Of a stretch of DNA of 64,000 nt, positions 53,931-64,000 are shown piece after piece. The notes below the pieces were generated by a model. It worked only from the letters and a program-made list of their open reading frames with translations. It was not told where the DNA came from and did not search any database. How positions within the stretch are numbered: position 1 is the first letter of the stretch; each line of letters starts with the position of its first letter. Position numbers and translations under genes: made by a program. The DNA comes from Mesodorylaimus sp. YZB2_4 (Eukaryota; Nematoda; Enoplea; Dorylaimida; Dorylaimidae), in contig JASANH010001108.1 in assembly GCA_030248295.1 (NCBI GenBank), positions 1 to 64,000 on the forward strand, read 5' to 3'.

Positions 53931-56900
53931 AATTCTGAACTCATGTGGAAGTCATCAGAGTCATCCTTGTCAGGTGCTAAATCAACAGTCAAAGGCCGGC
54001 TCATTGAAGCTTCCGAAGAATCAATTTTGAAGAGCATCTGGTTTTTGTTTAAGCATGAGGTGTTCTGTGCCATCGTGATTTGTCATTTGCTATCCTGCCC
54101 GCTTTAATAGTGGAAATGGCGAATGACTGAGTAGAATTCTTACAGATACTAAGCATTGATGAATCCGGGCTCAATGTGCGTAGCTTTCGCCTCGTCAATA
54201 TCTAGGCGAAGTTGCTCTGCTAATTTTTGATAAAGGCAATAGTCTCAATCGGAAAAAAATGAGTGGTGGCTTTGTGCCACTGAGAGTTACTGAATAATTA
54301 TTGGGTCCAATAATGTCAGGCTACGTATCGACTGTGTCATGGTCCAATTGTACGACTGAATTGCTACTTGGCGAATCGGCGAAGTCAATACTACTGTGGC
54401 GATTCATGTCTGAATCAAAAAGATTCATAGATGCAATCTTTACATCATCTGCTAGAGTGATTAATTCGATATGAAGGTCAGGGACAGCAGGGTTTGGATG
54501 AACAGTTTGACTGGTTGTATTGTCCACTCCCCATGCTTCTAGGTGAGACTCTCCAGCGGTCGCGCAAATCCTCCTCAATGCTTGAAATACTGCCTGACAT
54601 CCTACTTGTGTGTCCACATCATGGTTGCCGAAACAATCAAAATAGTGCCGCGCGTAGCCATCAATTTTACAGCGATATGCTTTAAAATTCCCTCCCCCCC
54701 CCCCAATAATCTGCATACTGCACCAAATCTCCAGCAACAATAATGCCTCCGTAATCATGATGCACGATTAAACAGTACAGTGTCTGCTTCAAATTATCTA
54801 GTGTGGTATCAGAAAATTTCCTCTTCCCTCTTGAATCTCCTCAGTCTCTTGTGTCATATCAGCTGTAGCTAAAAAACCGAACTGACCTTTTGCTAAAATT
54901 TTTGAAAGTTTCTATATTAAGTATATTCCATGTACACTTCCTACTGGCATACTAGCGATACGAGGTAAACGAGCGAGGGCAATAAGTTGACCCACTTGGG
55001 TCAGGTGGCGACTGCTTATCTTGAAACAGAAACTCTAAGCAAGAGAATGGCAGATGTCGGGCGATTCGAGATAGTCTGCATAGATGGAGGTACCTGTCTC
55101 CATTAGGGAAGAGGAGAGATAGCTCGTGGAGACCATGCTCTCTTTTAGGACACTTTTTTGATGACATTTGCGAAGTCTTCGATGGTCTGGCCCACGCCAG
55201 AGTTCATGTTATCATAGGAAGTCCAGGTGGGGATATGAGCCGAGTAGGCTTCGATCAGATCCTTCGCCTTGTGCCCAGATCGGAGAAGGGTGATCAAGCC
55301 GGAGGCAGTGTGTCAGAATTGCGGAAAAAGAGCGAGCTTCACGGACAAGATCGATGAAACTGACACCGAAAATATGGTCAGTGGCTTTTTCAGGTACAAG
55401 GCACTCCGTCGTCGACAGCAAAATCCATATGAGCAGTATATGAGCAGGCAGGAATGCCAATTGAGAGTGAGTAATAGTCCACATGCGTGGTAGATGACAC
55501 CATTCGATTTCATGAAAACAGCTAAACGAGACGAGATATTCCACCAGTGATGGCGATGATACTTTAAGTCCACTCAGAGGTCATTTCCCCCCTGGGGCGG
55601 ACAATTACGGAAAGCCACAGCTATTCATTGGGGTGTTGTGGAAAATCAGATTAACGGACGATTCATATTTACAAGATACGGCGTGGAAAATCCCACTAAT
55701 GGCAGCTGGCCTGACATAAAAGTCGGTATGTGAGGTTATATATTTAATATACTCAAAGGATAATGCGGAGCTGGCTCGAACGCGTGAACAAACAAAACAC
55801 TTCATCTTTTTGGGGTACCCTTTAGAGGAGCTCCAGTAGAGCCGTGGTTAAGTTTGGAATTTTAAAAAATCTTGATGTCAGACAAATTGACTGCTCCCGT
55901 GATTATAATTACCCATGCATAAAATTCTCATATTAGCTCAGGAGATTCAGAAGGCCCAACTTGTGCGGTTTCAGGTGCGGCTGGGTACTCGATGGTCAGT
56001 CCCAGAGATTCGGGTTGTTTTGATGTCGTTATATGTACGTTTTTAGTTTATCACTTTTAGTATACAAATAGTTATCCCAATACAGCATCATGTACATCTC
56101 ATCGCCAGTCTTGATTTACCATCAACATCTCCCAACAGGACTGGCCGCGAGAACTCGCACTGCCTACCCGACTTATTAAATCTGGACTCCTCAAAACTTA
56201 CCAAGTGAAAAAAACGGGAAGGCGTGGGGCTATGGACACAATCATGATTTTAGAGAAGCCCTGCCCCTGACATCTCGAACTTATTGCTAATGTCTTAGAA
56301 TTTCAAGAGTACTACATGCCTGCCAAAAGTATCGTTCACCCGCTCTGATAAGACACTCACGATAAGAACTGGGCTGGATAAACACCTATTCTGAAGGGCA
56401 CTGTGGTAGGGAAAATAAAACAGGCATAAGGTCTAAAAAATTTCAACGTACTTCACCATTTGACTGCTGACGATAAGTAGTACCTTCCGCAGTCTAATAA
56501 GAACTGGCGGGGTGAGAAACAGGTCGAGTTAGCATGCGCACTTCTGACCAGGCTAAAAAACAAATAACACAGTCATTGAGATATAAGCTCAAGATTAAGA
56601 CCATATTTGGAGCCGAGTGAGCCTGTCTACTGTATCACGCTTGAGCCAAAAGAGGTGACTAGTACAGACCCGCGAGAGAATTAAGCTCATAGTTTTTTTC
56701 GATGCGTATGATGCAGCAGGTTCTACTAAACCGAGAACCCTTGGTTTGCTAGGCTGGAGCACCACCGCGATTTTTCTAGTGGTCTCGAAAAGGACCTGCC
56801 AGATATAGTCAATGCAGAAGAATAAAGCGCATAGATTTTTTCGATGCGTATGATGCAACAGGTTCTAAGTCAGGTTTTGCTAGAAATAAACTGCATTAAA

Positions 56901-56990
56901 ACGCAATCAATTATGTTCGGAAGTCATGCACTCTTCTATCAAAATAAAATATGGTTTCAACTTAGCTAATATGCGACATTTTATGCAACT
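53931..56990. other. No confidently recognised gene
   Basis: Coding-like but unidentified pieces occur. A Ser/Asp-rich minus frame lies at 54321-54758 (NLFDSDMNRHSSIDF). A plus Cys-pair frame lies at 55269-55493 (AVCQNCGKRASFTDKIDE). A plus stretch near 56145-56270 reads ELALPTRLIKSGLLKTY. A C11 tract lies at 54694-54704. None could be assigned. Confidence 0.3.
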
Positions 56991-56999
56991 GTACATATC

Positions 57000-58650
57000 A
57001 ATTATGCGCTAAGCATCTAAATACTCTACCAATTAAAAAAATGACCGTATGGCGTGAAATTCCTCCCATTTCTTCACAGCGCAGGGAGGTGAACATTAAA
57101 ACACGGCAAAATTATGTCAGTTGAAAATCCTGTCACTCTTACGACGTTAGCTCTTTGAATAATCCATAAACACGATATGAATGTACAGAAATTCTGTAAA
57201 CAATTTCATAGTAAATACCTCCCTCTTCCTTATGAATATGAGTGCATATTGTCTTATCCAACTCAAATGCACGAGTTCGGATAATAATAATGTTCACCTT
57301 CACGCTGCTTACCGACAAAACCCCAGTCACTGACTAACTAAAAGCCAGTTCTCAAGTGGCTGCTCCGTCCACCGACAAAGACGGAGTTTCAATCACTGAC
57401 AATATCTCGACAGACCTATATCGCACGCTACTCGCAGCATCAGCCGTCCTAACAGATCAGTGACCATGGTCTTGTTCGCATTTGTATTCAAACGATGAAA
57501 AAGTTTGACAATTTTTTCTTCGATGAACTTTCGAGCGACTTGGGGAAGAATGCCATGCGCAAAGGTAACCAATTCGGCATCAACGTGTTTATGCTTCCAA
57601 AAGCGAAGGTCGAATAATTATGCGATGGGCCCAAGGTGTGAACAAAGTAGACAATATGTCGAGTAGAGTAGTCGCTGTAAGTTTGATGCTCTGCACCGAT
57701 AAAATATGGGAGCAGCTGCTTCTTAACCGGAATTAAACGATCTGCATGCATGAGAGATGCCGAATAAACTCCGTCAGAGTTTTAACAAGACGCTTTTTCA
57801 TGATGAACCATAATTTAATGAAAAAAACCGACGATTTCTTGCTCAAATATTTCATGCTTCAGCAAAAAAGTTGAAAATATCGAAGCAATTCCATGAAGAA
57901 GCAATTTTTCGAAATTCGACGTTTTTAAGTAATTCAGATTCTCGGGCGATGATATACGACGTTGGAAGTCGACTGGAAATTTGATCATAGGAATTAGCCC
58001 ATTCATTTCACGTAAATTTTCACCCTTGCAAAAACGCCATGTTTTACCAGTCCCTGAAACAATATCGTTTCACAAGTCTTACACGGATCAAGGAATACAA
58101 AAGAAAGATGTCTATAGTTCTTGAATCATATGCAACGTTATGACTCTGGATAAAATCGAAAGGACACTCACCAAATAAGCATGCGAGAACTTTATCAAAA
58201 ACGCTTTCGTACGCTTGATGCATGAAATCCAATAGATTCTGTGAACATGCATCGATGAAAAAATCATGAAAAACAATCAAAGGACGTTTGACGCCAAAAT
58301 ATGGACTTGATTCCGCTGATGAAAGCGCACAGTGTGCTTCTTCCTGGACGTGTGAATAGTTCGATTCAACGGATTTTAAATATGGCTAAACGCGACGTTG
58401 GTTAGAAATGACCCCAAGACAGATCCATCTATTTCAAATTAATTTGATAAATCGATTGTGTCGTCCTGGTATTCGACATCATCTCCACCCCACTGAACAT
58501 CAGTATCAAACAAGTGAATCGGGTCGGGGATTTCATTCCCATCAATTGGTGTTAAATTACCAAAGTCGACTGGAGGAATGTGCGCGGCGTTAAAAAATTT
58601 GGCGTCAAATGAAAAACTAATGGCTGAACACGGAAATTGTCCTTATCGAT
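57000..58650 (-). pseudogene. CACTA-like (Tnp2-type) transposase fragment, minus-strand copy
   Basis: The minus strand first reads IPPVDFGNLTPIDGNEI and LFDTDVQWGGDDVEY. YFGVKRPLIVFHDFFIDAC and LDFMHQAYESVFDKVL follow, matching the family GVKG..L....F....DYMH..leG. Next come MIKFPVDFQRRISSPENL, HIVYFVHTLGPSHNY and STFAFGSIN, matching H.L.HL...v...GPL..yS.F.FE. The terminal frame reads LFKELTS. This is the C-terminal part of animal CACTA/EnSpm-like transposases. The N-terminal catalytic part is missing and frames change several times. It is an inverted copy of 62553-64000. Confidence 0.7.
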
Positions 58651-61630
58651 AGGCGGCTGCTTATCCTGAATTAGATCGGCTGCTCGAGCCTTAAGATTCG
58701 CCTAACCATTCGAGCACATAACAGCAGCCAACAAGGCTAAAAACTTGCCTCGCTCACATTATTAACATATAAACACAGTATAAACAGTATAAACATCACG
58801 GGGAGGGACAATATTCCTCTTCACCTTCCCTACAGTCAGACGAGCGCAGACCAGAGCGAGCTTGGGGGGATAATTTGATCAGCCTTTGCAGCTGAAACCT
58901 TCAGATTGCTGAGGTGGGAAGGGCGGTCAGCTGTTGATTGGTGATAATAGGATTCCCGCCTTTGAAGGAAGTCATGAATCCATGATCATATTTTCTTGCC
59001 CAGCTGACTGCTTGTTGAATCACTAGACCCCTTGGATTGATGTTTTAGCGCGATGCATTAGTATAGTCGCAAGACTTGCTTCAGTCCAGGTGTTTTTGCC
59101 CACCGACCTTGGTCGGCCACCTCACTTCGATACCCGTCAGGCTTGGTTCCATTGGTGCCACAGATCCAAAAACCATACATAGGGGTGTAAGTTCCTGTCG
59201 AACTGCTGTGTGCGCCCTTTTTTGTTTCGCAGTCTAGAGCGTTCAGATCAACCCTAGGCAATTGATACTCTCCCCTGGCTGGGAGACGTCAACCTCCCGG
59301 GTTGATGTTTCAGCCATAGGTATAGTTGCAAGACTTGCCTACTGAAGTTATATTTTTTGTTACGCCAGTATCCTCCTTAGCCTGCTGGGCCTGGTTACAC
59401 GAGTAGCTGATACCAACAAAAATTCTGGAGAAGGCAAGTTTCGCGACTGAACCTGCACTTGAAACAATTCGAAATGGTTGGTTTCTTCCATCCACGGGTG
59501 TATTTAGCATCCAAAACCTAGCCGCGGGCAAGGGGGGGGGGAGGGTTCGCAAAAAATTTTTGGGTCACATAACATTTAAGGTTTTTTGGGGAGGGGGGTC
59601 GAGCGAGCAAAAAAGGTCGCATGTCCTGAGAATAGCAGTCGAATTTTTTAAGCGGATCTCGAGCTGTGTTCTTGAAGTAGAACTCAAAATATGTTCTTTA
59701 AAGCGTAACTCGAGCCCTGTTCTTAAAGTAGGACTTGTAAGTGTGAATCGAGTCGTGTTCTTGAAGTGGAATGCGTCTGCCACACATTTCTCGTATACAG
59801 TTCAGTGTATAGTTTTGTGGATCGAGAGTCGCGAGTCAATCTAAAACAGTACGCTGTGTTAGGTAGCCTGAGGAAGTTTAAGCAAGCCAGCTAACGTTAC
59901 TATGCAAGGTCCAAGCTGTCAAGAACAAAGGTGCATCCTATGTGAGGATTGATTATGTTGAGCGCGCTATTAGTTAAACCAGCAGCATATCTGCGAACAT
60001 TTTTCCCAGTGTTCCAATCAATTTTTTAGCATTCGCAGCGATGGTTGTTTTTTTTATCTCAACACATTTTAAGTAATCATCCGAAGGACCTGATTTATTA
60101 TTATGATTCTTCAGCATTTCTTCGAATTCCCTTAGAAAAATTTAAAATTCTTTAAGCGAATGCGGGGCGATCATTCATTCTCTAAAAGAATTGGATGCTT
60201 GACATTCAGGCTCTTTCAATCACTTTTCTGCTATATAAATAACGATATTTCTCGAAATTATTATGAAAATTAAAAAGCTCTCGCATCATCTCCAAAAAAC
60301 CAGCCATTTCTCGACTTTTTATTCAAACCTGTCTCAAAAGATTATTAGAAACTCGACCCTTCTGGCCTCCTCCGCTCCTATTATTCTAATCCATAGATGT
60401 TTCGCCTCGTTGTATCGCCCTGGCCATTCTTCCCTGAACCAAAGCACGACCACACTGTGCGAACGCAGGGAAACTAGAGAAATAACACCAATGTTGCTAA
60501 AATGTGGTATCGTCAGGTTGAACCTCACACAAGCATCCTGAGTTCGCTGAAGCTGTAGCGCTGCGAGTATGGCACATATGGCTGATATGGCTTATAGCTA
60601 AATTTTAAAAACCTCAGGAGACACTCTCAAAAATCTTTCTTTCTCTTCTCCCAACCTAATGTTCATGCTAATGATTCATCATATCAGTAATGACATGCTC
60701 CAGGATGAAGAGACACATGGCACAAAATGATTCACCGTGACGTGACTTGAAAATTTCTAACTATAAACATGTGCGTGCATAGCCCATGAGCTGGTCACTC
60801 TTAGCCCACTTTGTGGACCACGAGCACAGGATTACATGATCCTCTTCTTGTTGCGACAATTAGTCATCCAGTTGATGTTCATGCAGAAAAAGCAGCTCCT
60901 GCTCAGACATTTTTCTCTAATGGTTGCGCTAAGCAGTGGCCAAGTAGGCCAGCCATCCTGAGCTCCGGTCCTTTTTTGGAGCATTTTGCAACATATTTGT
61001 TTGCAATTTCATGCGAGGAAAAAACAGAATTCGGCGAACTGTTTCGTTGATGAAGAACTAAATGCTTTAGGTTGATGAAGTACCAAAAAAATGGTTGGCA
61101 AATAAAAAATTCTCTCCTGAAGCTATTTTTTCAAGTTAATGGGAAAATATGTATCCTTATGGACACCATGAGTGATTGTTTGTATATGAGGAGGAGACCC
61201 AACGCAGTCACCTTCAGGCTTACTTATTCAAGAATCCAAAAATGATAGAAGAGGCTTGGTGGCATTAGGGAGTCTGTCCTCGCCCTAGCAGAAGTGGCAC
61301 TTGGCGATGAATGTGGTGCTGTGAAATCGCAGGCGCTGAATAGGTGGAGAGCTTCGAACACCAGTAAGGAAAGTTTATTGCTTCTAAACCTGTACGAATC
61401 TTAAATGCAGCTGCTGGCGCAGCATGCTCTTATGTGCAGTTGCCCCTGGTGGTGACGAACACAAGGAGCTACCATGAAGGCTGGTCTTCTGAGGACCTCG
61501 CCCATGATTCAATGAGAAGTATAAAGGCACGGTGTACACAGGTACAGGCCCGTGTATATAAAGGCACCGTGTACACCATGCCTAGCACTGATACAGGCCT
61601 CTGTGGTTTCACGTATATTCGATGGCTGAA
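58651..61630. other. Spacer between inverted repeat arms; no recognised gene
   Basis: Contains a short imperfect duplication (GTATAGT(C/T)GCAAGACTTGC near 59062 and 59321). A TGTTCTTGAAGT minisatellite lies at about 59655-59775, and G-runs near 59531 and 59588. Small frames on both strands have no recognised homology. Confidence 0.4.
59655..59775 (+). repeat. TGTTCTTrAAGT minisatellite
   Basis: Four imperfect copies of a unit containing TGTTCTTGAAGTAGAACT preceded by CTCGAG-like bases, with spacing of roughly 30-50 bases. Confidence 0.6.
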
Positions 61631-61633
61631 AAT

Positions 61634-62400
61634 ACCAAGTATGTTATATCTCTTTGTGATATTTATTACGTAATACTTTTTTAAGAGCAGTGCTAAAAAA
61701 TGACTACGAATTCTGTTGTTTCACCTGAGCTGTTATTTTGACTAGCTTTGCAAGGTTCGTCTTCAGCAATCATATAGTAGATGAATCACAGGCCAAGTTA
61801 TCTGCAGTCTGTTTATGTTGGTCCTTTTTTCAGGCGTAAAATTCAGATCACGTTATCTTGAACAGGGGCTGTAAACACTTGAAAAATAATTTAGCGACGC
61901 CAGAAACCAAAATCAAGTACCTATCTTTTAGAATGATAAAATTCGCCATGATTTGGCATCATCAGTTCAAAACAAACCTGATAGCGGAGCGGTCAGGGTC
62001 TAGTGGCAACGAAAAAGAAGAAAACGATTCAGGGAAAGGGTATGCTGCCTCAATCGAATCGATGACCTCTTTTCATGTAATGATTTATTATTGGCAACAA
62101 GTGTTCACTTATTCTATGCATAGCGCAGTGCTCTCGTTATGAAATCGTTTATGACAAAAAATATTGGTTTTATCAATTTGTAAAGTTTACAATGTCAGTC
62201 AGACACCTGTAGGTTTTTCCAATAAATCTGTACTCGAGCATTTTGTTAATGCGCTCACCATGTTTTTCATTCACTAGACAAAATATGAGTATACTGTACG
62301 TGGAGACGCGCACATTTTTTTGTGGGCGCAACACTTGGAATGGAATGCGAGGAGCTCGTCTTCATTGGCGATTTCTCCATTTTCGAGTATCGATGGGATC
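61634..62400 (+). repeat. Dispersed repeat, copy 2 (partner at 8213-9023)
   Basis: Same block order and orientation as the 8.2-9.0 kb repeat, from CCAAGTATGTTATATC to CGATTTCTCCATTTTCGAG. Diverged and non-coding. It ends just outside the plus-strand arm of the CACTA inverted repeat. Confidence 0.7.
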
Positions 62401-62552
62401 GATGGAGCCAAAAAACGGATAATAAAAGCTGTTAGACCATCTGGCCAAGGAGCACCCGGTAGCCGTGATGCAGCGAGGTGCTACCAGACGGAAGTAGTAG
62501 ATTGGAGGAGCTGAACGTCAGTCAATTTAGAGTGGCACATGTTGTAGCATGT

Positions 62553-64000
62553 TGTATCGAATTAATTTGAAACAGATAAATCTGTCTTGGAATCATTTCT
62601 AACAAACGTCGCATTCGGCCATATTTAAAATCCGTTAAATTGAACTATTCACACGTTCAGAAAGAGGCACACTGTGCGCTTTTATCAGCGGAATCAAGTC
62701 CATATTTTGGCGTCAAACGTCCTTTGATTGTCTTTCATGATTTTTTCATCGATGCATGTTCACAGAATCTATTGGATTTCATGCATCAAGCGTACGAAGG
62801 CATTTTTGATAAAGTCCTCGCATGCTTATTTGGTGAGTGTCCTTTCGATTTTATCTGGAGTCATCACGTTGCATATGATTCAAGAACTATAGACATCTTT
62901 CTTTTGTATTCCTCGATCCCTGTAAGACTTGTGAAACGATATTCTTTCAGGGACTGGTAAAACATGGCGTTTTGGCAAGAGTGAAAATTTACGTGAAATG
63001 AATGAGCTAATTCCTATGATCAAATTTCCAGTCGACTTCCAACGTCGTATACCATCGCCCGAGAATCTGAATTACTTAAAAACGTCGAATTTCGAAAAAT
63101 TGCGTCTTCATGGAATTGCTTCGATATTTTCAACTTTTTTGCTGAAGCATGAAATATTTGAGCAAGAAATCGTCGGTATTTTTTCATTAAATTATAGTTC
63201 ATCATGAAAAAGCGTCTTGTTAAAACTCTGACGGAGTTTATTCGGCATCTCTCATGCATGCAGATCGTTTAATCCCGGTTAAGAAGCAGCTGCCCCCATA
63301 TTTTATCGGTGCAGAGCATCAAACTTACAGCGACTACTCTACTCGACATATTGTCTACTTTGTTCACACCTTGGGCCCATCGCATAATTATTCGACCTTC
63401 GCTTTTGGAAGCATAAACAACGTTGATGCCATATTGGTTACCTCTGCGCATGGCATTCTTCCCCAAGTCGCTCGAAAGTTCATCGAAGAAAAAATTGTCG
63501 AACTTTTTTATCGTTTGAATACAAATGCGAACAAGACCATGGTCACTGATCTGTTAGGACGGCAGATGCTGCGAGTAGCGTGCGATATAGTTTTGTCGAG
63601 ATATTGTCAGTAATTGAAACTTCGTGTATGTCGGTGGACAGGGCAGCCACTTGAGAACTGGCTTTTGGTGAGTCAGTGACTGGGGTTTTGTCGGTAAGCA
63701 GCGTGAAGGTGGACATTATTATCATCCGAACTCGTGCATTTGAGTTAGATAAGACAATGTGCACTCATATTCATGAGGAAGAGCGAGGTAATTTCTATGA
63801 AATTGTTTACAGAATTTTTGTACATTCATATCGTGTTTATGGATTATTCAAAGAGCTAACGTCGTAAGAGTGACAGGTTTTTTAACTGACATAATTTTGC
63901 CGTGTTTCAATGTTCACCTCCCTGCGCTGTGAAAGAATGGAGGGAATTTCACGCCATACAGTCATTTTTTTGATTGGTAGAGTATTCAGATGTTTATCGT
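62553..64000 (+). pseudogene. CACTA-like (Tnp2-type) transposase fragment, plus-strand copy
   Basis: Frames read FGVKRPLIVFHDFFIDAC and LDFMHQAYEGIFDKVLAC (62700-62830). MIKFPVDFQRRIPSPENL follows (63015), then IVYFVHTLGPSHNYSTFAF (63350). FIEEKIVELFYRL and a C-terminal HIHEEERGNFYEIVYRIF ending LFKELTS complete it (63865). It is the better-preserved of the two copies but still split by a stop at 62958-62960 and later frame changes. The catalytic N-terminus lies outside or is lost. Family assignment is by the DxMH and GPxxxxSxFxF patterns. Confidence 0.75.

Larger units (their letters stand above)
57000..64000. repeat. Large inverted repeat (arms 57000-58448 and 62553-64000)
   Basis: The two arms are closely similar over about 1.45 kb in opposite orientation, separated by a ~4.1 kb spacer. 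The outer end runs off the window at 64000. The inner ends diverge at an AAATTAATTTGAAAYAGAT block. Confidence 0.9.

Noticed and set aside
55269..55493. Possible thymidine-kinase-like Cys-pair frame (AVCQNCGKRASFTDK)
   Set aside because: The single C-x-x-C and FTDK context is suggestive, but no P-loop, lasso or upstream exon is found. The opposite strand is equally open.
1..64000. CRISPR arrays, bacterial operons, rRNA genes
   Set aside because: No regularly spaced identical repeats and no ribosome-binding-site pattern. Introns and metazoan retroelements indicate eukaryotic DNA.

Overview
The window looks like repeat-dense DNA from an invertebrate animal. The signs are spliceosomal introns (GTAAGT...AG) inside coding sequence, a BEL/Pao retrotransposon (a metazoan-restricted group) and animal-type PIF/Harbinger, CACTA-like, pogo-like and Maverick/Polinton sequences. 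I recognise no conserved host housekeeping gene, rRNA or CRISPR, and I cannot name the species. Almost every recognisable gene is a part of a mobile element, usually broken by stops, frameshifts or insertions. Many open frames start at non-ATG codons because they are exons.

Layout. 0-2 kb: little of note. 2-27 kb: a graveyard of Maverick/Polinton (virus-like DNA transposon) genes. Family-B DNA polymerase (PolB) pieces lie at 2.3-3.6 kb (-), 6.3-8.0 kb (-), 9.9-11.2 kb (-), 12.4-13.3 kb (+) and 19.8-21.0 kb (-). Retroviral-type integrase pseudogenes lie at 11.4-12.4 and 21.2-22.7 kb (+). A major capsid protein-like gene lies at 24.6-25.9 kb (+). Small Ser/Thr-rich membrane proteins lie at 5.5, 13.6 and 26.4 kb. 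A ~2.6 kb segment (PolB N-terminus plus integrase) is duplicated at 9.0-12.4 and 18.1-22.2 kb. One copy carries a 720-bp hAT-like insertion and the other a 1425-bp PIF/Harbinger insertion, and each copy preserves the empty site of the other's insertion. At 14.4-17.7 kb is a SWIM/YqaJ-nuclease gene split by another TCA-flanked element.

27-41 kb: a small inverted-repeat element (27.6-28.2 kb), an intact 255-codon orphan ORF (29.0-29.8 kb), a multi-exon gene with a P2X7-ballast-like zinc domain (30.1-31.3 kb), a long multi-exon DDE-type transposase (31.6-35.1 kb), a BEL/Pao gag pseudogene (37.7-38.5 kb) and a pogo-like transposase pseudogene (39.6-40.9 kb). 41-44 kb: a Polinton packaging-ATPase relic followed by an unrecognised gene whose C-terminal segment is duplicated. 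44-50 kb: mostly non-coding repeats. 50.6-51.8 kb: another PolB exonuclease-region pseudogene. 53.3-53.9 kb: a BEL/Pao protease/RT-linker fragment. 57-64 kb: two copies of a CACTA-like transposase fragment in inverted orientation.

How the parts fit. Integrase, PolB, capsid and ATPase are the diagnostic Polinton set. Here they are accompanied by a recurrent small membrane protein with an F-x-[VL]-K-D motif just before its membrane helix. Twice it lies immediately convergent with the PolB 3' end. This recurrent membrane protein is the best candidate in the window for an undescribed component.
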